Assembly: GCA_964467005.1 (NCBI GenBank) | Contig: CAYXPI010000104.1 | Location: forward strand, 1 to 12,829 | Source of the DNA: Thermohalobaculum sp964467005 | GTDB lineage: Bacteria > Pseudomonadota > Alphaproteobacteria > Rhodobacterales > Rhodobacteraceae | Reading direction: 5' to 3' | Length of the DNA: 12,829 nt | Part shown: positions 1 through 6,393 of the stretch, in pieces | How positions within the stretch are numbered: position 1 is the first letter of the stretch | Layout of the letters: the number at the start of each line of letters is the position of its first letter | Made by a program: the position numbers and the translations under genes | Notes under the pieces: model-generated | The model's input: the letters and a program-made list of their open reading frames with translations, nothing else | Told to the model about the DNA's origin: nothing | Databases searched by the model: none

Positions 1-9
1 AACCCTCCG

Positions 10-1062
10 TTACGAAATCACCTCAGATGTCCCATGGGCGCTGATCCCGGACAGGGCGTCGGTACACTCCTCGACCCAGGTGCGGAAGGTCGACCGGAAG
101 CTATGAGGCCTGGCATCATAGCCCTCACGCTCCATGAACCGCGCCATCGTCGCGTCTGACATCGGCTTGCCACTTGGCGAGGGGAAGAGAAGGTCGCTGT
201 CGTGGAGCCGCTGTGTCTGGGCGATCAGGTCGCAAGCCTCGCTACTCAGCGGGATCCGGTGCTCGGTGCCGGTCTTGGTGCGCTCGGCCGGGATGACCAG
301 CACGTCGCCCGCGAGATCATCCCGACGGGCGAAGCGGATCTCGCTGGTGCGCGCGGCCGTCAGCATCAGGAAGCGCAGCGCGTGGCAGGAGAAGAAGGTC
401 TTGCCGCAGAGCACGCGGTAGAAGGCCGGCGCCTCGCGATAGGGGATCGAGGGGACGTGCTCGACCGTGTGGCGCTGCTTGCCGAGGAGCGCCCGCGCCT
501 TCATCGTCGCCTGCATGTCGACCTCGAGCCCGAGGGCGGCGGCGTGCTTGAGCGTCAGGTTCAGCCGGTTCATCGCCTTGCGCGCCGTGTCGGGCTTTTC
601 GTGCCAGATCGGCTCGAGCACCTTGCGGATCACATGCTGGTCCAGATCCTCGATCGCGACATCGCCGATGGCCGGGACGATGTGCACGGCGAGTGGCGAG
701 AGCCAGCGGCCGGCCTTGCCGTCGGCCTTGAGCTCGGCCTGGCGCGCCGCGAAGCATCCCTCAATCGCTTCCTCGACGGTCAACCGCTTGGCGCGCAGGC
801 GGCGCGCCGCACGCTGCTCGATCGGATCATCGCCATCCCGGACACGACGTCGGGCGTCCTCTGCGCGGCCCCGCGCCTCGGCGATCGAAACATCCGGCCA
901 GGGTCCCAGCCCCATCTCCCGGCGGCGCCCATCAATCGTGAGGCGCAGGATCCATTTGCCGGAGAGCTTGCTCCGCTTGACGAGCCAGAGCCCCTGGCCA
1001 TCGGCATGTTTGCCGGCCGGAAGGTGCTTGGCCTTCATCTGAGAGAGGGCGTTGACGAGCAC
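10..1062 (-). CDS. Tyrosine-type integrase, arm-domain (DUF4102) P4-like; C-terminally truncated and probably inactive
   Basis: This is a site-specific recombinase of the genomic-island/P4 integrase type. An N-terminal arm-binding domain (about residues 5-90, with DGQGLWL and GRRREMGLG) is followed by a core-binding domain (about 95-200) and a catalytic domain from about 210. Visible catalytic residues are R238 in ARTSE, K263 in RTKTG, and H320 and R323 in HSFR. The protein ends at residue 350, only 27 residues after R323. After ECTDA (about 336) the sequence stops resembling the family. Homologues normally continue about 60 residues with the second His/Trp box and the Tyr nucleophile, and neither is present here. 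The start is GTG at 1062, with GGAGG nine bases upstream; no ATG lies in frame before the upstream stop at 1168. It is likely an island integrase broken by a frameshift, deletion or insertion near positions 10-50. The family call is firm; loss of activity is inferred. Confidence 0.85.
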   Translation of the reverse strand: MLVNALSQMKAKHLPAGKHADGQGLWLVKRSKLSGKWILRLTIDGRRREMGLGPWPDVSIAEARGRAEDARRRVRDGDDPIEQRAARRLRAKRLTVEEAIEGCFAARQAELKADGKAGRWLSPLAVHIVPAIGDVAIEDLDQHVIRKVLEPIWHEKPDTARKAMNRLNLTLKHAAALGLEVDMQATMKARALLGKQRHTVEHVPSIPYREAPAFYRVLCGKTFFSCHALRFLMLTAARTSEIRFARRDDLAGDVLVIPAERTKTGTEHRIPLSSEACDLIAQTQRLHDSDLLFPSPSGKPMSDATMARFMEREGYDARPHSFRSTFRTWVEECTDALSGISAHGTSEVIS

Positions 1063-1202
1063 AGTTCGGGTCCTCCACCCCTCCGGAGCCCACCTTTCAG
1101 CCCACCCCGAAAAACGCGAAACTATGCTCAGATATGCGCCAGTTCGGTCGACTAGGGAACCGTAAATTCATGTTAAAAAACAGGTATCTGGTTCCGTTGT
1201 GA

Positions 1203-1217
1203 GCTGCTATGAGCAGC
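1203..1217 (-). terminator. Second hairpin downstream of the M29 gene
   Basis: This is a perfect six-base inverted repeat, GCTGCT and AGCAGC, around a three-base loop. It lies directly beyond the T-run of the first hairpin at 1218-1242. A run of six T on the minus strand occurs further on, at 1175-1180. It could be a back-up terminator for the M29 gene or an RNA 3'-end stabiliser. There is no immediate U-tract, so it is weaker than its neighbour. Confidence 0.3.
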
Positions 1218-1242
1218 AAAATCGGTGCCGCCCCTGGGCACC
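1218..1242 (-). terminator. Putative Rho-independent terminator of the M29 gene
   Basis: On the minus strand, ten bases after the M29 stop codon, GGTGCC and GGCACC form a six-base stem around a seven-base loop. Two bases later there is a run of four T. Position, stem and T-run fit an intrinsic terminator. The stem is short, so this remains a sequence-level prediction. Confidence 0.5.
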
Positions 1243-1251
1243 ACCCCGCCC

Positions 1252-2247
1252 TCAGACTTCCGGGTCGAGCCACAGGCGTCCGGCGTCGACGAGGCGGCGC
1301 CCGCCGAGCGTGGCGGTGGGTGCCCGGAGGCAGAGGTCGAGATGCACCTCGGAGCGGATCGTGCCGCCGAACACGATGTTGTCCCCGAGCGCGACGTGCA
1401 TCTGACCGCGACGTTTCTTCTCTTCCTCGAACTTGCCGTTTTGCCGACAGGCCGGATTGAGGCCGATGGCGAGCTCGGCCAGAGCATCCGCGTTCTCCAC
1501 CTCGTCGAGGATCCGTCGCAGCCGGTCGGCCGCGGGTCCGGAGCCCTCCACCGCGCGGGCGCGACCTTCCGAGATGCGGATCGCGAAGGGCACCTCGGCC
1601 AGGCCGATCACCGCCGAGGGCCCGTCGACGACCACCACCCCCTCCGCCTGGCCCTCGATAGGGCGGGACGACACCTCTCCGTCGGAGAACGCCGCAGAGG
1701 TCCCGGGCTCGGTCGCGTACCCGCATTCGATCAGCACCTTGTCGGTCGCGAGCGGGGCGCGGAGATCGGTGCCCGCCGCGGAGGTCACGTGCATCTCGCC
1801 GCCGCCCTGCCAGATCGCGCCGAGGCGAGCGCCGTCGGCTTGCAGTGCGCCGTAATCCGCCGTGGCCCCGCCCTCGGTCAAGATGTCCATATCCCGCATC
1901 ACCATCGACATCACGCGGAGCCGCCCGGCCGACAGAAGCGCCGCGACCTCCGCCGCATAGATCGGCGCGCCGCCGCTCCCCGTGAGGCCGATCATCACGT
2001 CGACGGCCTTGAGCCCCTCCGCCGCCATGGGCGAGAGCGCGTTCTTGCGCGCGGTCGGGCGTGAGGGCTGGCGAAGGAGCGCGGCCTCGACCCCACGGGA
2101 GGCGAGCGCCGCCCAAAGCGCCGCGCAGATCGTGTGCGGGGACGCATCGTCGGTGAGGATAGCCACGGTCTCGCCCGGCCGGACCGCGAGGAGCTCCCAA
2201 AGGACGAGATCCGCCGCGGCCTCGGGGGAGATGCGCGGGCCGCTCAT
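1252..2247 (-). CDS. M29-type metallo-aminopeptidase-like protein (aminopeptidase T / 2,5-dihydroxypyridine dioxygenase fold)
   Basis: The 331-residue protein belongs to the family usually annotated leucyl aminopeptidase (aminopeptidase T), peptidase family M29, a cytosolic metallopeptidase group. The C-terminal half shows the metal-site pattern: E258 in ELAIGLN, H284 in MHVALGD, and H302 with D304 in VHLDL, after a GG at 294-295. No signal peptide or membrane segment is seen. The ATG at 2247 is chosen because GGGAG lies seven bases upstream and the ATG overlaps the stop of a 16-codon leader by ATGA. The frame stays open to 2388, but those extra residues look non-coding. The related NicX-type dioxygenases share a similar metal site, so peptidase and ring-cleaving dioxygenase cannot be separated by eye. 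The E-H-H-D set and overall length lean to M29. It has its own leader and terminator, so it is likely transcribed apart from the peptide-transport operon, though a peptidase role would fit that neighbour. Confidence 0.8.
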   Translation of the reverse strand: MSGPRISPEAAADLVLWELLAVRPGETVAILTDDASPHTICAALWAALASRGVEAALLRQPSRPTARKNALSPMAAEGLKAVDVMIGLTGSGGAPIYAAEVAALLSAGRLRVMSMVMRDMDILTEGGATADYGALQADGARLGAIWQGGGEMHVTSAAGTDLRAPLATDKVLIECGYATEPGTSAAFSDGEVSSRPIEGQAEGVVVVDGPSAVIGLAEVPFAIRISEGRARAVEGSGPAADRLRRILDEVENADALAELAIGLNPACRQNGKFEEEKKRRGQMHVALGDNIVFGGTIRSEVHLDLCLRAPTATLGGRRLVDAGRLWLDPEV

Positions 2248-2294
2248 GCAGGGGCTCCCGGGGCGGCGCGCGGGCGAACGGGCGTTGGGGCCAT
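2244..2294 (-). CDS. Proline-rich 16-residue leader ORF coupled to the M29 gene
   Basis: A short ORF reads MAPTPVRPRAAPGAPA and stops. Its TGA overlaps the M29 start as ATGA, the classic arrangement for translational coupling. It has the best ribosome-binding site in the area: a double purine stretch, GGAGG and AGGAG, at 2302-2313, with AGGAG seven bases from the ATG. Five of 16 residues are proline. It may be a regulatory leader peptide, or simply a ribosome-loading device for the downstream gene. An alternative is that it is the true N-terminus joined by a frameshift, but the M29 ATG has its own Shine-Dalgarno (GGGAG). No known leader family is recognised. Confidence 0.5.
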   Translation of the reverse strand: MAPTPVRPRAAPGAPA

Positions 2295-2313
2295 GGCGGG
2301 TCTCCTTTCCTCC

Positions 2314-2339
2314 ACTGAGGCGCGCCTGGCGCGCCCAGT
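2314..2339. promoter_or_regulatory. Large dyad between the divergent M29 leader and DUF4202 genes
   Basis: Two GGCGCGCC octamers (2319-2326 and 2328-2335) flank a single T. They are bracketed by ACTG (2314-2317) and CAGT (2336-2339), with one unpaired A at 2318. This gives 12 paired positions on each side. The dyad lies within the 92-base divergent spacer, directly upstream of the leader's Shine-Dalgarno. It could be an operator for a dimeric regulator or, in the minus-strand transcript, a hairpin next to the ribosome-binding site. A second weaker dyad, TGCCA at 2352-2356 and TGGCA at 2371-2375, lies nearer the DUF4202 start. Confidence 0.4.
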
Positions 2340-2386
2340 CAATGCCCTCCTTGCCAAGCCCTCGGGCCGCTGGCAGGGTTCGAGGC

Positions 2387-2965
2387 ATGGACGATCACGC
2401 AAGAGACGACCGCCTTGCTGCGGTGCTCGCCAGCATCGACGCGGCCAACGCCGCCGACCCCACGGAGGAGAGCGGCATGCCCGCCGCCCTGCTCTACGGG
2501 CGGCGGATGTCGGACGAACTCGCCCGCCTCGCGCCCGACGCCTCCGATCTGCTGCGCATCGCCGCGCGGGGACAGCACATCGAGCGCTGGACGGTGCCGC
2601 GGGAGACCTATCCGGAGGGGCGGGACGGGTATCTCGCCTGGCGCACCGGGCTCTACGCGTTCCACGGCCGCCGCGTGGGCGAGATCATGGCCGCGGCGGG
2701 CTATCCGGAGGCCGACCGCGCCCGGGTGGCCGCCCTGCTCCGGAAGGAAGGGCTGAAGCGCGACCCAGAGGTTCAGCTTCTGGAGGACGTGATCTGCCTC
2801 GTCTTCATGCGCTGGTATCTCGATGGCTTCGTCGCCAGCCGCGGGACCGAGGATGTGGCCCGGATCGTCGCCAAGACCGCGCGCAAGATGTCGCCCGAGG
2901 GGCGTGCCCGGGCCGCGGCCGAGCTCTCCCTGCCCGCGGAGATCGCCGACGCCTTGGGCGCCTGA
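2387..2965 (+). CDS. DUF4202 family protein
   Basis: The 192-residue protein matches the DUF4202 pattern along its length: an N-terminal helix with IDAANAADP, then ALLYGRRM, an RIAARGQHIERW segment (H64, W68), YLAWRTGLYAFH (Y82, W85, H93), LLRKEGLKRDPEVQ (K120, D126, Q130) and LEDVICLVF (E133, D134). It appears all-helical and soluble, with no signal peptide. The function is not established. The spaced, conserved His and Asp residues are reminiscent of HD-type metal-binding helical proteins, but that is only inference. The start ATG at 2387 follows a weak purine stretch (AGGG/GAGG); this start fits the family N-terminus, whereas reading further upstream runs through the leader region of the divergent gene. 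It is transcribed divergently from the M29 gene and stands alone on its strand. Confidence 0.85.
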   Translation: MDDHARDDRLAAVLASIDAANAADPTEESGMPAALLYGRRMSDELARLAPDASDLLRIAARGQHIERWTVPRETYPEGRDGYLAWRTGLYAFHGRRVGEIMAAAGYPEADRARVAALLRKEGLKRDPEVQLLEDVICLVFMRWYLDGFVASRGTEDVARIVAKTARKMSPEGRARAAAELSLPAEIADALGA

Positions 2966-3262
2966 GCAAGACGGACGCGCGGGGCAGGCGGCGCGTCGCA
3001 CGGCATGGACGCCAGACAGCCCGGTGGCCTGACCTGTAGCGCCGGCCCCGGGCCGAGCGCAAGCGTGGCAGCCGCGCGCGCTGCGCCCCGCGCCGCGATG
3101 TCGGGCGGGAAGTGGGGGCCCTTTTGGCACAGACGCGACCGTCGGGCCGACAGCTCGCGGATTGGAGACATGCGAGGCCGAGACAGCCCGCGACCAGAAG
3201 CGCACCACCGGCCGCGATCCTCGACCGGCGCATTGCGACCATCTCGGATGGCGTTTGGGCGA
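2966..3262. other. Convergent spacer of 297 bases with no convincing gene
   Basis: This stretch separates the converging 3' ends of the DUF4202 and DUF3754 genes. It holds the hairpin at 2974-2997, a short palindrome CGGCCC/GGGCCG at 3043-3055, and a small stem ACCATC/GATGGC at 3238-3252 just after the DUF3754 stop. On the minus strand, a reading frame from 3242 or 3233 begins like a lipoprotein signal (ALLVAGC). It then becomes an Arg-rich run with no stop until it is deep inside the DUF4202 gene. I do not call it a gene. Confidence 0.5.
2974..2997 (+). terminator. Candidate terminator hairpin after the DUF4202 gene
   Basis: Eight bases after the stop codon, GACGCGC (2974-2980) and GCGCGTC (2991-2997) form a perfect seven-base stem with a ten-base loop. 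No T-run follows. Position favours a 3'-end structure, but G+C-rich inverted repeats are common at this base composition. Confidence 0.3.
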
Positions 3263-4540
3263 TCAGCCCTCGAACGCGCGGGAGCTCATCTCCGCCCAGG
3301 CGCGGTCCGCACCCTCCAGCGCGTCGGGCAAGGGCCGGGCCGCGATCCGGCCGTCGGCCTCGACCGCCACCAGCCGGAAGCGGGTGAGCTTGGCCAGCGC
3401 GTCGTCGATTTCGAAATCCACGTCGACGGCGAAGCGCTCGCTCAGCCAGGCCTCGATGCGCGCGTCAAGGGTCTCCCGGTCCAGCGCCTCTCCCGCCCGG
3501 AGTAGCATGTAATACGCCATGAAGGCCTCCTTCACCTCCGAGTCTTCCGAGGCGCCAATGAGGTAGTCGAAGAATGCCGCATTGTTGTTCAGGTTGTTGA
3601 AATAGGCATTCTCCGCCACCTGCTTTTGATACTTGAACTTCTGCCGCTCGTATTTGATCCATTGCCGGCCGACGAAGCCGATGAGTGCGCCGAGGCCGGA
3701 GAGGGCGGCGAGCGCCTGCTTGCTCTGGTCCTCCTCCACGGTGCCCGCAATGCCGAGATAGGCGCCGATGACCACGAGGAGAACGGAGAGCGCCGGCAGG
3801 ATGTTGAGGAGGATCGGGATCCCGCCCGCCACCGCCGGCACGCCGAGGATCAGCTTGTCCTGCAACCGCATCACCACCCGGGCGTTGGGGTAGAGTGTCC
3901 CGAGATCGGCCTGAGGAATGTCACGAAAGAGCTTGAGATAGAGCGCGCCCGGGCGGAGCCGGCTCTGACGGCGCAGGCGCGGCGGGATCTCTTGCCGGAG
4001 GCTGACGGCCAGCACCACATGGTCCCACACCGCCGCGCGAACGACCTCCTTGCGCAAGCCGAAGAACGAGGTGAGCGTGAACTCCCGCGCGCGCCTGCCA
4101 CGGCCGTAGAAGCGCACCTCCTCGAACACCTCCTGCGGCACCGCCACCTTGGCGCGCACCCGCCCGCGGGCGTCGGGCTCTGGAGCGAGGTCGTCGGGCC
4201 CCATGCGCTCGAAATTCGCGGCCGTGAGCGCGGTGTCGAGCGCCTCGAAGAAGCCCGCGCGCGCTTCTGGCAAGGGCGGGATCGGGTTGTCTCCCGGTTG
4301 GTCGGGGTTGAAGCGGATATAGAGGTCCTTGAGCCGCTCCCGCGGTCCGAAAAAGTCGACGTGGAAGAGGAGCGCCAACCGCTTTCCAAGCGCCTCCAGG
4401 CCGGCCCGCGCCTCGGCGTCGAGCTCCGGGTCCGCGAGCGCCGCGGCCAGAAGCTCGGCTTTGCGCACCGGCATGTAGCGTCCGCGCGCCCGGTCGGGCG
4501 GGGTCGGGCGGTCCTCGGCGTCGGGCTCCTCGGCGCGCAT
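3263..4540 (-). CDS. DUF3754 / TMEM143-like membrane protein
   Basis: The 425-residue protein resembles the DUF3754 family, which includes mitochondrial TMEM143 and has no assigned biochemical function. A soluble N-terminal part of about 200 residues leads into the family's most recognisable segment, YLKLFRDIPQADLGTLYP (201-218). A hydrophobic stretch follows at about 231-266, long enough for one or two membrane segments, then another at about 277-291. A charged, Tyr-rich segment comes next (YERQKFKYQKQ, 297-307) and NAYFNNLNNN (311-320). The C-terminus is helical and soluble. The start ATG at 4540 has GGAGG four bases upstream; the first 20 residues are acidic and Pro-rich. An internal Met at residue 23 is an alternative start. 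It begins 21 bases after the stop of the dipeptidase gene on the same strand, so it is very probably the last gene of the transporter operon. Confidence 0.85.
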   Translation of the reverse strand: MRAEEPDAEDRPTPPDRARGRYMPVRKAELLAAALADPELDAEARAGLEALGKRLALLFHVDFFGPRERLKDLYIRFNPDQPGDNPIPPLPEARAGFFEALDTALTAANFERMGPDDLAPEPDARGRVRAKVAVPQEVFEEVRFYGRGRRAREFTLTSFFGLRKEVVRAAVWDHVVLAVSLRQEIPPRLRRQSRLRPGALYLKLFRDIPQADLGTLYPNARVVMRLQDKLILGVPAVAGGIPILLNILPALSVLLVVIGAYLGIAGTVEEDQSKQALAALSGLGALIGFVGRQWIKYERQKFKYQKQVAENAYFNNLNNNAAFFDYLIGASEDSEVKEAFMAYYMLLRAGEALDRETLDARIEAWLSERFAVDVDFEIDDALAKLTRFRLVAVEADGRIAARPLPDALEGADRAWAEMSSRAFEG

Positions 4541-4561
4541 CTCTCCTCCCCCCGACTCGGC

Positions 4562-5611
4562 TCAGGCGGCCCGCTCGAGCGCCCTCAGCCAGTTCTCACG
4601 CGCGATCTTCGCGATCAGCGCCTCGCCGTAGCCCGCCTGGCGCATCGCCGCAATGAGGCGCGTGAGCCCGCCGACATCGCCGATCTCCATGGGCAGTTCG
4701 CAGCCATCGAAATCAGAGCCGAGGGCCACCCCGTCCTCCCCAAGCCGAGCGATCAGATGATCAAGATGGCGAAGGATGTGGGCGATCGGCGTGTCCCGGT
4801 CCAAAGCGCAATCCTCCCGCAGAAAGGCCACGTGGAAATTGACGCCCACGAGCCCGCCGCTCTCCGCGATGGCGTCGATCTGCCGATCGGTCAGGTTGCG
4901 AGCGTTGGGGGAGAGCGCGTGGGCGTTGGAATGGGAGGCGACCAGCGGCTTGCCGGCATGGCGGGCGACGTCCCAAAAGCCCGCTTCGGTGAGGTGCGAG
5001 AGGTCGACGAGAATCCCCAGCGCCTCGCAGCGGGCGACGAGCCGGCGCCCGGCCTCCGTGAGCCCCTCGCCGGGGTCAAGATCCGGCTGCCGCTCCATGG
5101 TCGCGCCATGCCCGAAGATGTTGGGGCGAGACCACACGGGGCCGAGGGAGCGGAGCCCGGCGGCGTGCAGGACCTCGAGCGCGGCGAGATCGGCATCGAT
5201 GCACTCGGCCCCCTCGATGTGCGGCACCATGGCGATCCGACCGGCGCCGATGGCCGCCCGTGCCTCCGCCGCGGAGCCGCAGATGGCGAGCGCCTCCGGG
5301 TGGGCCTCGGCCAGCCGACGCATCCGGGCAAAGAGCGCGAGCGTAAAGGCCAGCGCCGTCGCGTGCGGTACCGGCGCGAAATTGACGGACGCCGCGCGAT
5401 CATAGGGCGTGTCCAGCCGCTCGACCCGGGAAGGCGTGTACATCGCGAAGAGCCCGCCGGCGAAGCCCGCCGCCCGGGCCCGCGGCAGGTCGATGTGGAG
5501 CTTGGGCGCACCGGCCGCAAAATCATGCGCGCCGGTGGTGCGCGCCGCGACTTCGAGCTTCATGATCGTGTCGTTGTGCCCATCGAACACGAGGACCGGA
5601 TCGTGGGACAT
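4562..5611 (-). CDS. M19 family (renal/membrane-type) dipeptidase
   Basis: This is a zinc-dependent dipeptidase of the amidohydrolase superfamily, 349 residues. The metal ligands are readable in order: H12 and D14 in DGHND, bridging E133 in HIEGAE, H206 in DLSH, H227 in ASHSNAH, and D300 in GSDFDG. There is no signal peptide, so the enzyme is probably cytoplasmic and acts on imported substrate. Characterised bacterial M19 enzymes often cleave L-Xaa-D-Xaa dipeptides; the specificity here is not visible. The start ATG at 5611 shares its A with the TGA of the upstream ATPase gene (TGATG), and GGAGG lies seven bases upstream inside that gene, so translation is likely coupled. Its place directly after the ABC ATPases suggests the dipeptidase processes what the transporter brings in. 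The frame extends upstream to 5755, but that part runs inside the ATPase gene and is rejected. Confidence 0.93.
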   Translation of the reverse strand: MSHDPVLVFDGHNDTIMKLEVAARTTGAHDFAAGAPKLHIDLPRARAAGFAGGLFAMYTPSRVERLDTPYDRAASVNFAPVPHATALAFTLALFARMRRLAEAHPEALAICGSAAEARAAIGAGRIAMVPHIEGAECIDADLAALEVLHAAGLRSLGPVWSRPNIFGHGATMERQPDLDPGEGLTEAGRRLVARCEALGILVDLSHLTEAGFWDVARHAGKPLVASHSNAHALSPNARNLTDRQIDAIAESGGLVGVNFHVAFLREDCALDRDTPIAHILRHLDHLIARLGEDGVALGSDFDGCELPMEIGDVGGLTRLIAAMRQAGYGEALIAKIARENWLRALERAA

Positions 5612-6393
5612 CACGGAGCCTCCTCGGCGGTGTAGCCCTTGCTCGCGGTCAAGAGCTCCTGGGTGTAGGGGTGGCTCGGCTTGGACCGGCGGAGCTCCTC
5701 CACCGCCAGCATCTCCTGCACCCGACCCTGGCGCATCACAGCCACGGCCTCGCACATATGGGCAATGACGGCGAGATCGTGGCTGACCATGAGATAGGTC
5801 AGGCCCTTCTCTGCCCGCAGGTCAGCCAACAGGTTGAGCACTTCCGCCTGCACCGAAACGTCGAGCGCCGAGGTCGGCTCGTCGAGGAGGAGGATCTTGG
5901 GCTCGAGCATGAGGGCGCGCGCGATCGCCACCCGTTGCCGCTGTCCGCCCGAGAGCTGGTGCGGGTAGCGGAACCGGAAGCCCGCGCCGAGACCCACCTG
6001 CGCGAGCACCGCCTCGATCTTCGCATCCGGGTCCGGCGCGCCGTGGAGCCGCGCGGGCTCTGACAGCGCGCGGTCCACCGTGTGGCGGGGATGGAGCGAG
6101 CCGTAGGGGTCCTGAAACACCATCTGCACGGTGCGGTAAAAGGCCATGTCGCGCCGATGGCCGAGAAGCCGCCCCGCCACGGAGATCGCCCCCCCGGCCG
6201 CAGGCACGAGCCCGGCGATAGCGCGGAGCACGGTCGACTTGCCCGAGCCCGACTCTCCCACGAGCCCGAAGGCGCCGCCCTCGGCCACCTCGAAGGAGAC
6301 GCCGTCGACCGCCACGGCCCGGTTCGCCCCGCGCCCGAAGGCCACGGTGAGGTCGCGCACCCGGATGGCGGGCTCAGAGGGACGCGTCGACAC
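5611..6393 (-). CDS. Peptide-type ABC transporter ATP-binding protein (DppF/OppF-like)
   Basis: The 260-residue nucleotide-binding subunit energises import together with the preceding ATPase. Motifs: Walker A GESGSGKS (46-53), Q-loop Q94 in VFQDPYGSLHPR, signature LSGGQ (147-151), Walker B ILLLDE (167-172) and switch H205 in VSHD. The stretch HPYTQELL near the C-terminus is typical of the Opp/Dpp group. It is shorter than the roughly 320-residue OppF/DppF proteins and lacks their C-terminal cysteine cluster; the size is closer to NikE. The start is GTG at 6393, inside the 3' end of the upstream ATPase gene (20-base overlap), with GAGG just upstream. The stop overlaps the dipeptidase ATG by one base. 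The ATPase identity is certain; the substrate is inferred from the operon. Confidence 0.93.
   Translation of the reverse strand: MSTRPSEPAIRVRDLTVAFGRGANRAVAVDGVSFEVAEGGAFGLVGESGSGKSTVLRAIAGLVPAAGGAISVAGRLLGHRRDMAFYRTVQMVFQDPYGSLHPRHTVDRALSEPARLHGAPDPDAKIEAVLAQVGLGAGFRFRYPHQLSGGQRQRVAIARALMLEPKILLLDEPTSALDVSVQAEVLNLLADLRAEKGLTYLMVSHDLAVIAHMCEAVAVMRQGRVQEMLAVEELRRSKPSHPYTQELLTASKGYTAEEAP

Noticed and set aside
1058..1100. tRNA 3'-end-like stretch (GTTCGGGTCC followed by a C-rich tail) next to the integrase start, as a possible attachment site
   Set aside because: No cloverleaf or acceptor pairing can be built around it, and there is no second copy in the window. It overlaps the integrase Shine-Dalgarno and start.
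1156..1195. GGAACC/GGTTCC inverted repeat in the AT-richer spacer between the integrase and M29 genes
   Set aside because: Only six bases per arm with 28 bases between. No promoter or attachment-site context could be supported.
1097..2200. 367-codon minus-strand frame overlapping the M29 gene
   Set aside because: Arg/Gly-rich shadow in another frame of the same strand. The M29 frame carries the metal-site motifs.
2248..2388. N-terminal extension of the M29 protein up to 2388
   Set aside because: The extra 47 residues lack family character and run through the divergent spacer dyad. The start at 2247 has a Shine-Dalgarno and an ATGA junction.
3626..5635. Long (669-codon) open frame on the plus strand opposite the DUF3754 and dipeptidase genes
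   Set aside because: Antisense of two genes with clear family motifs. The composition is typical of a GC-rich shadow frame.
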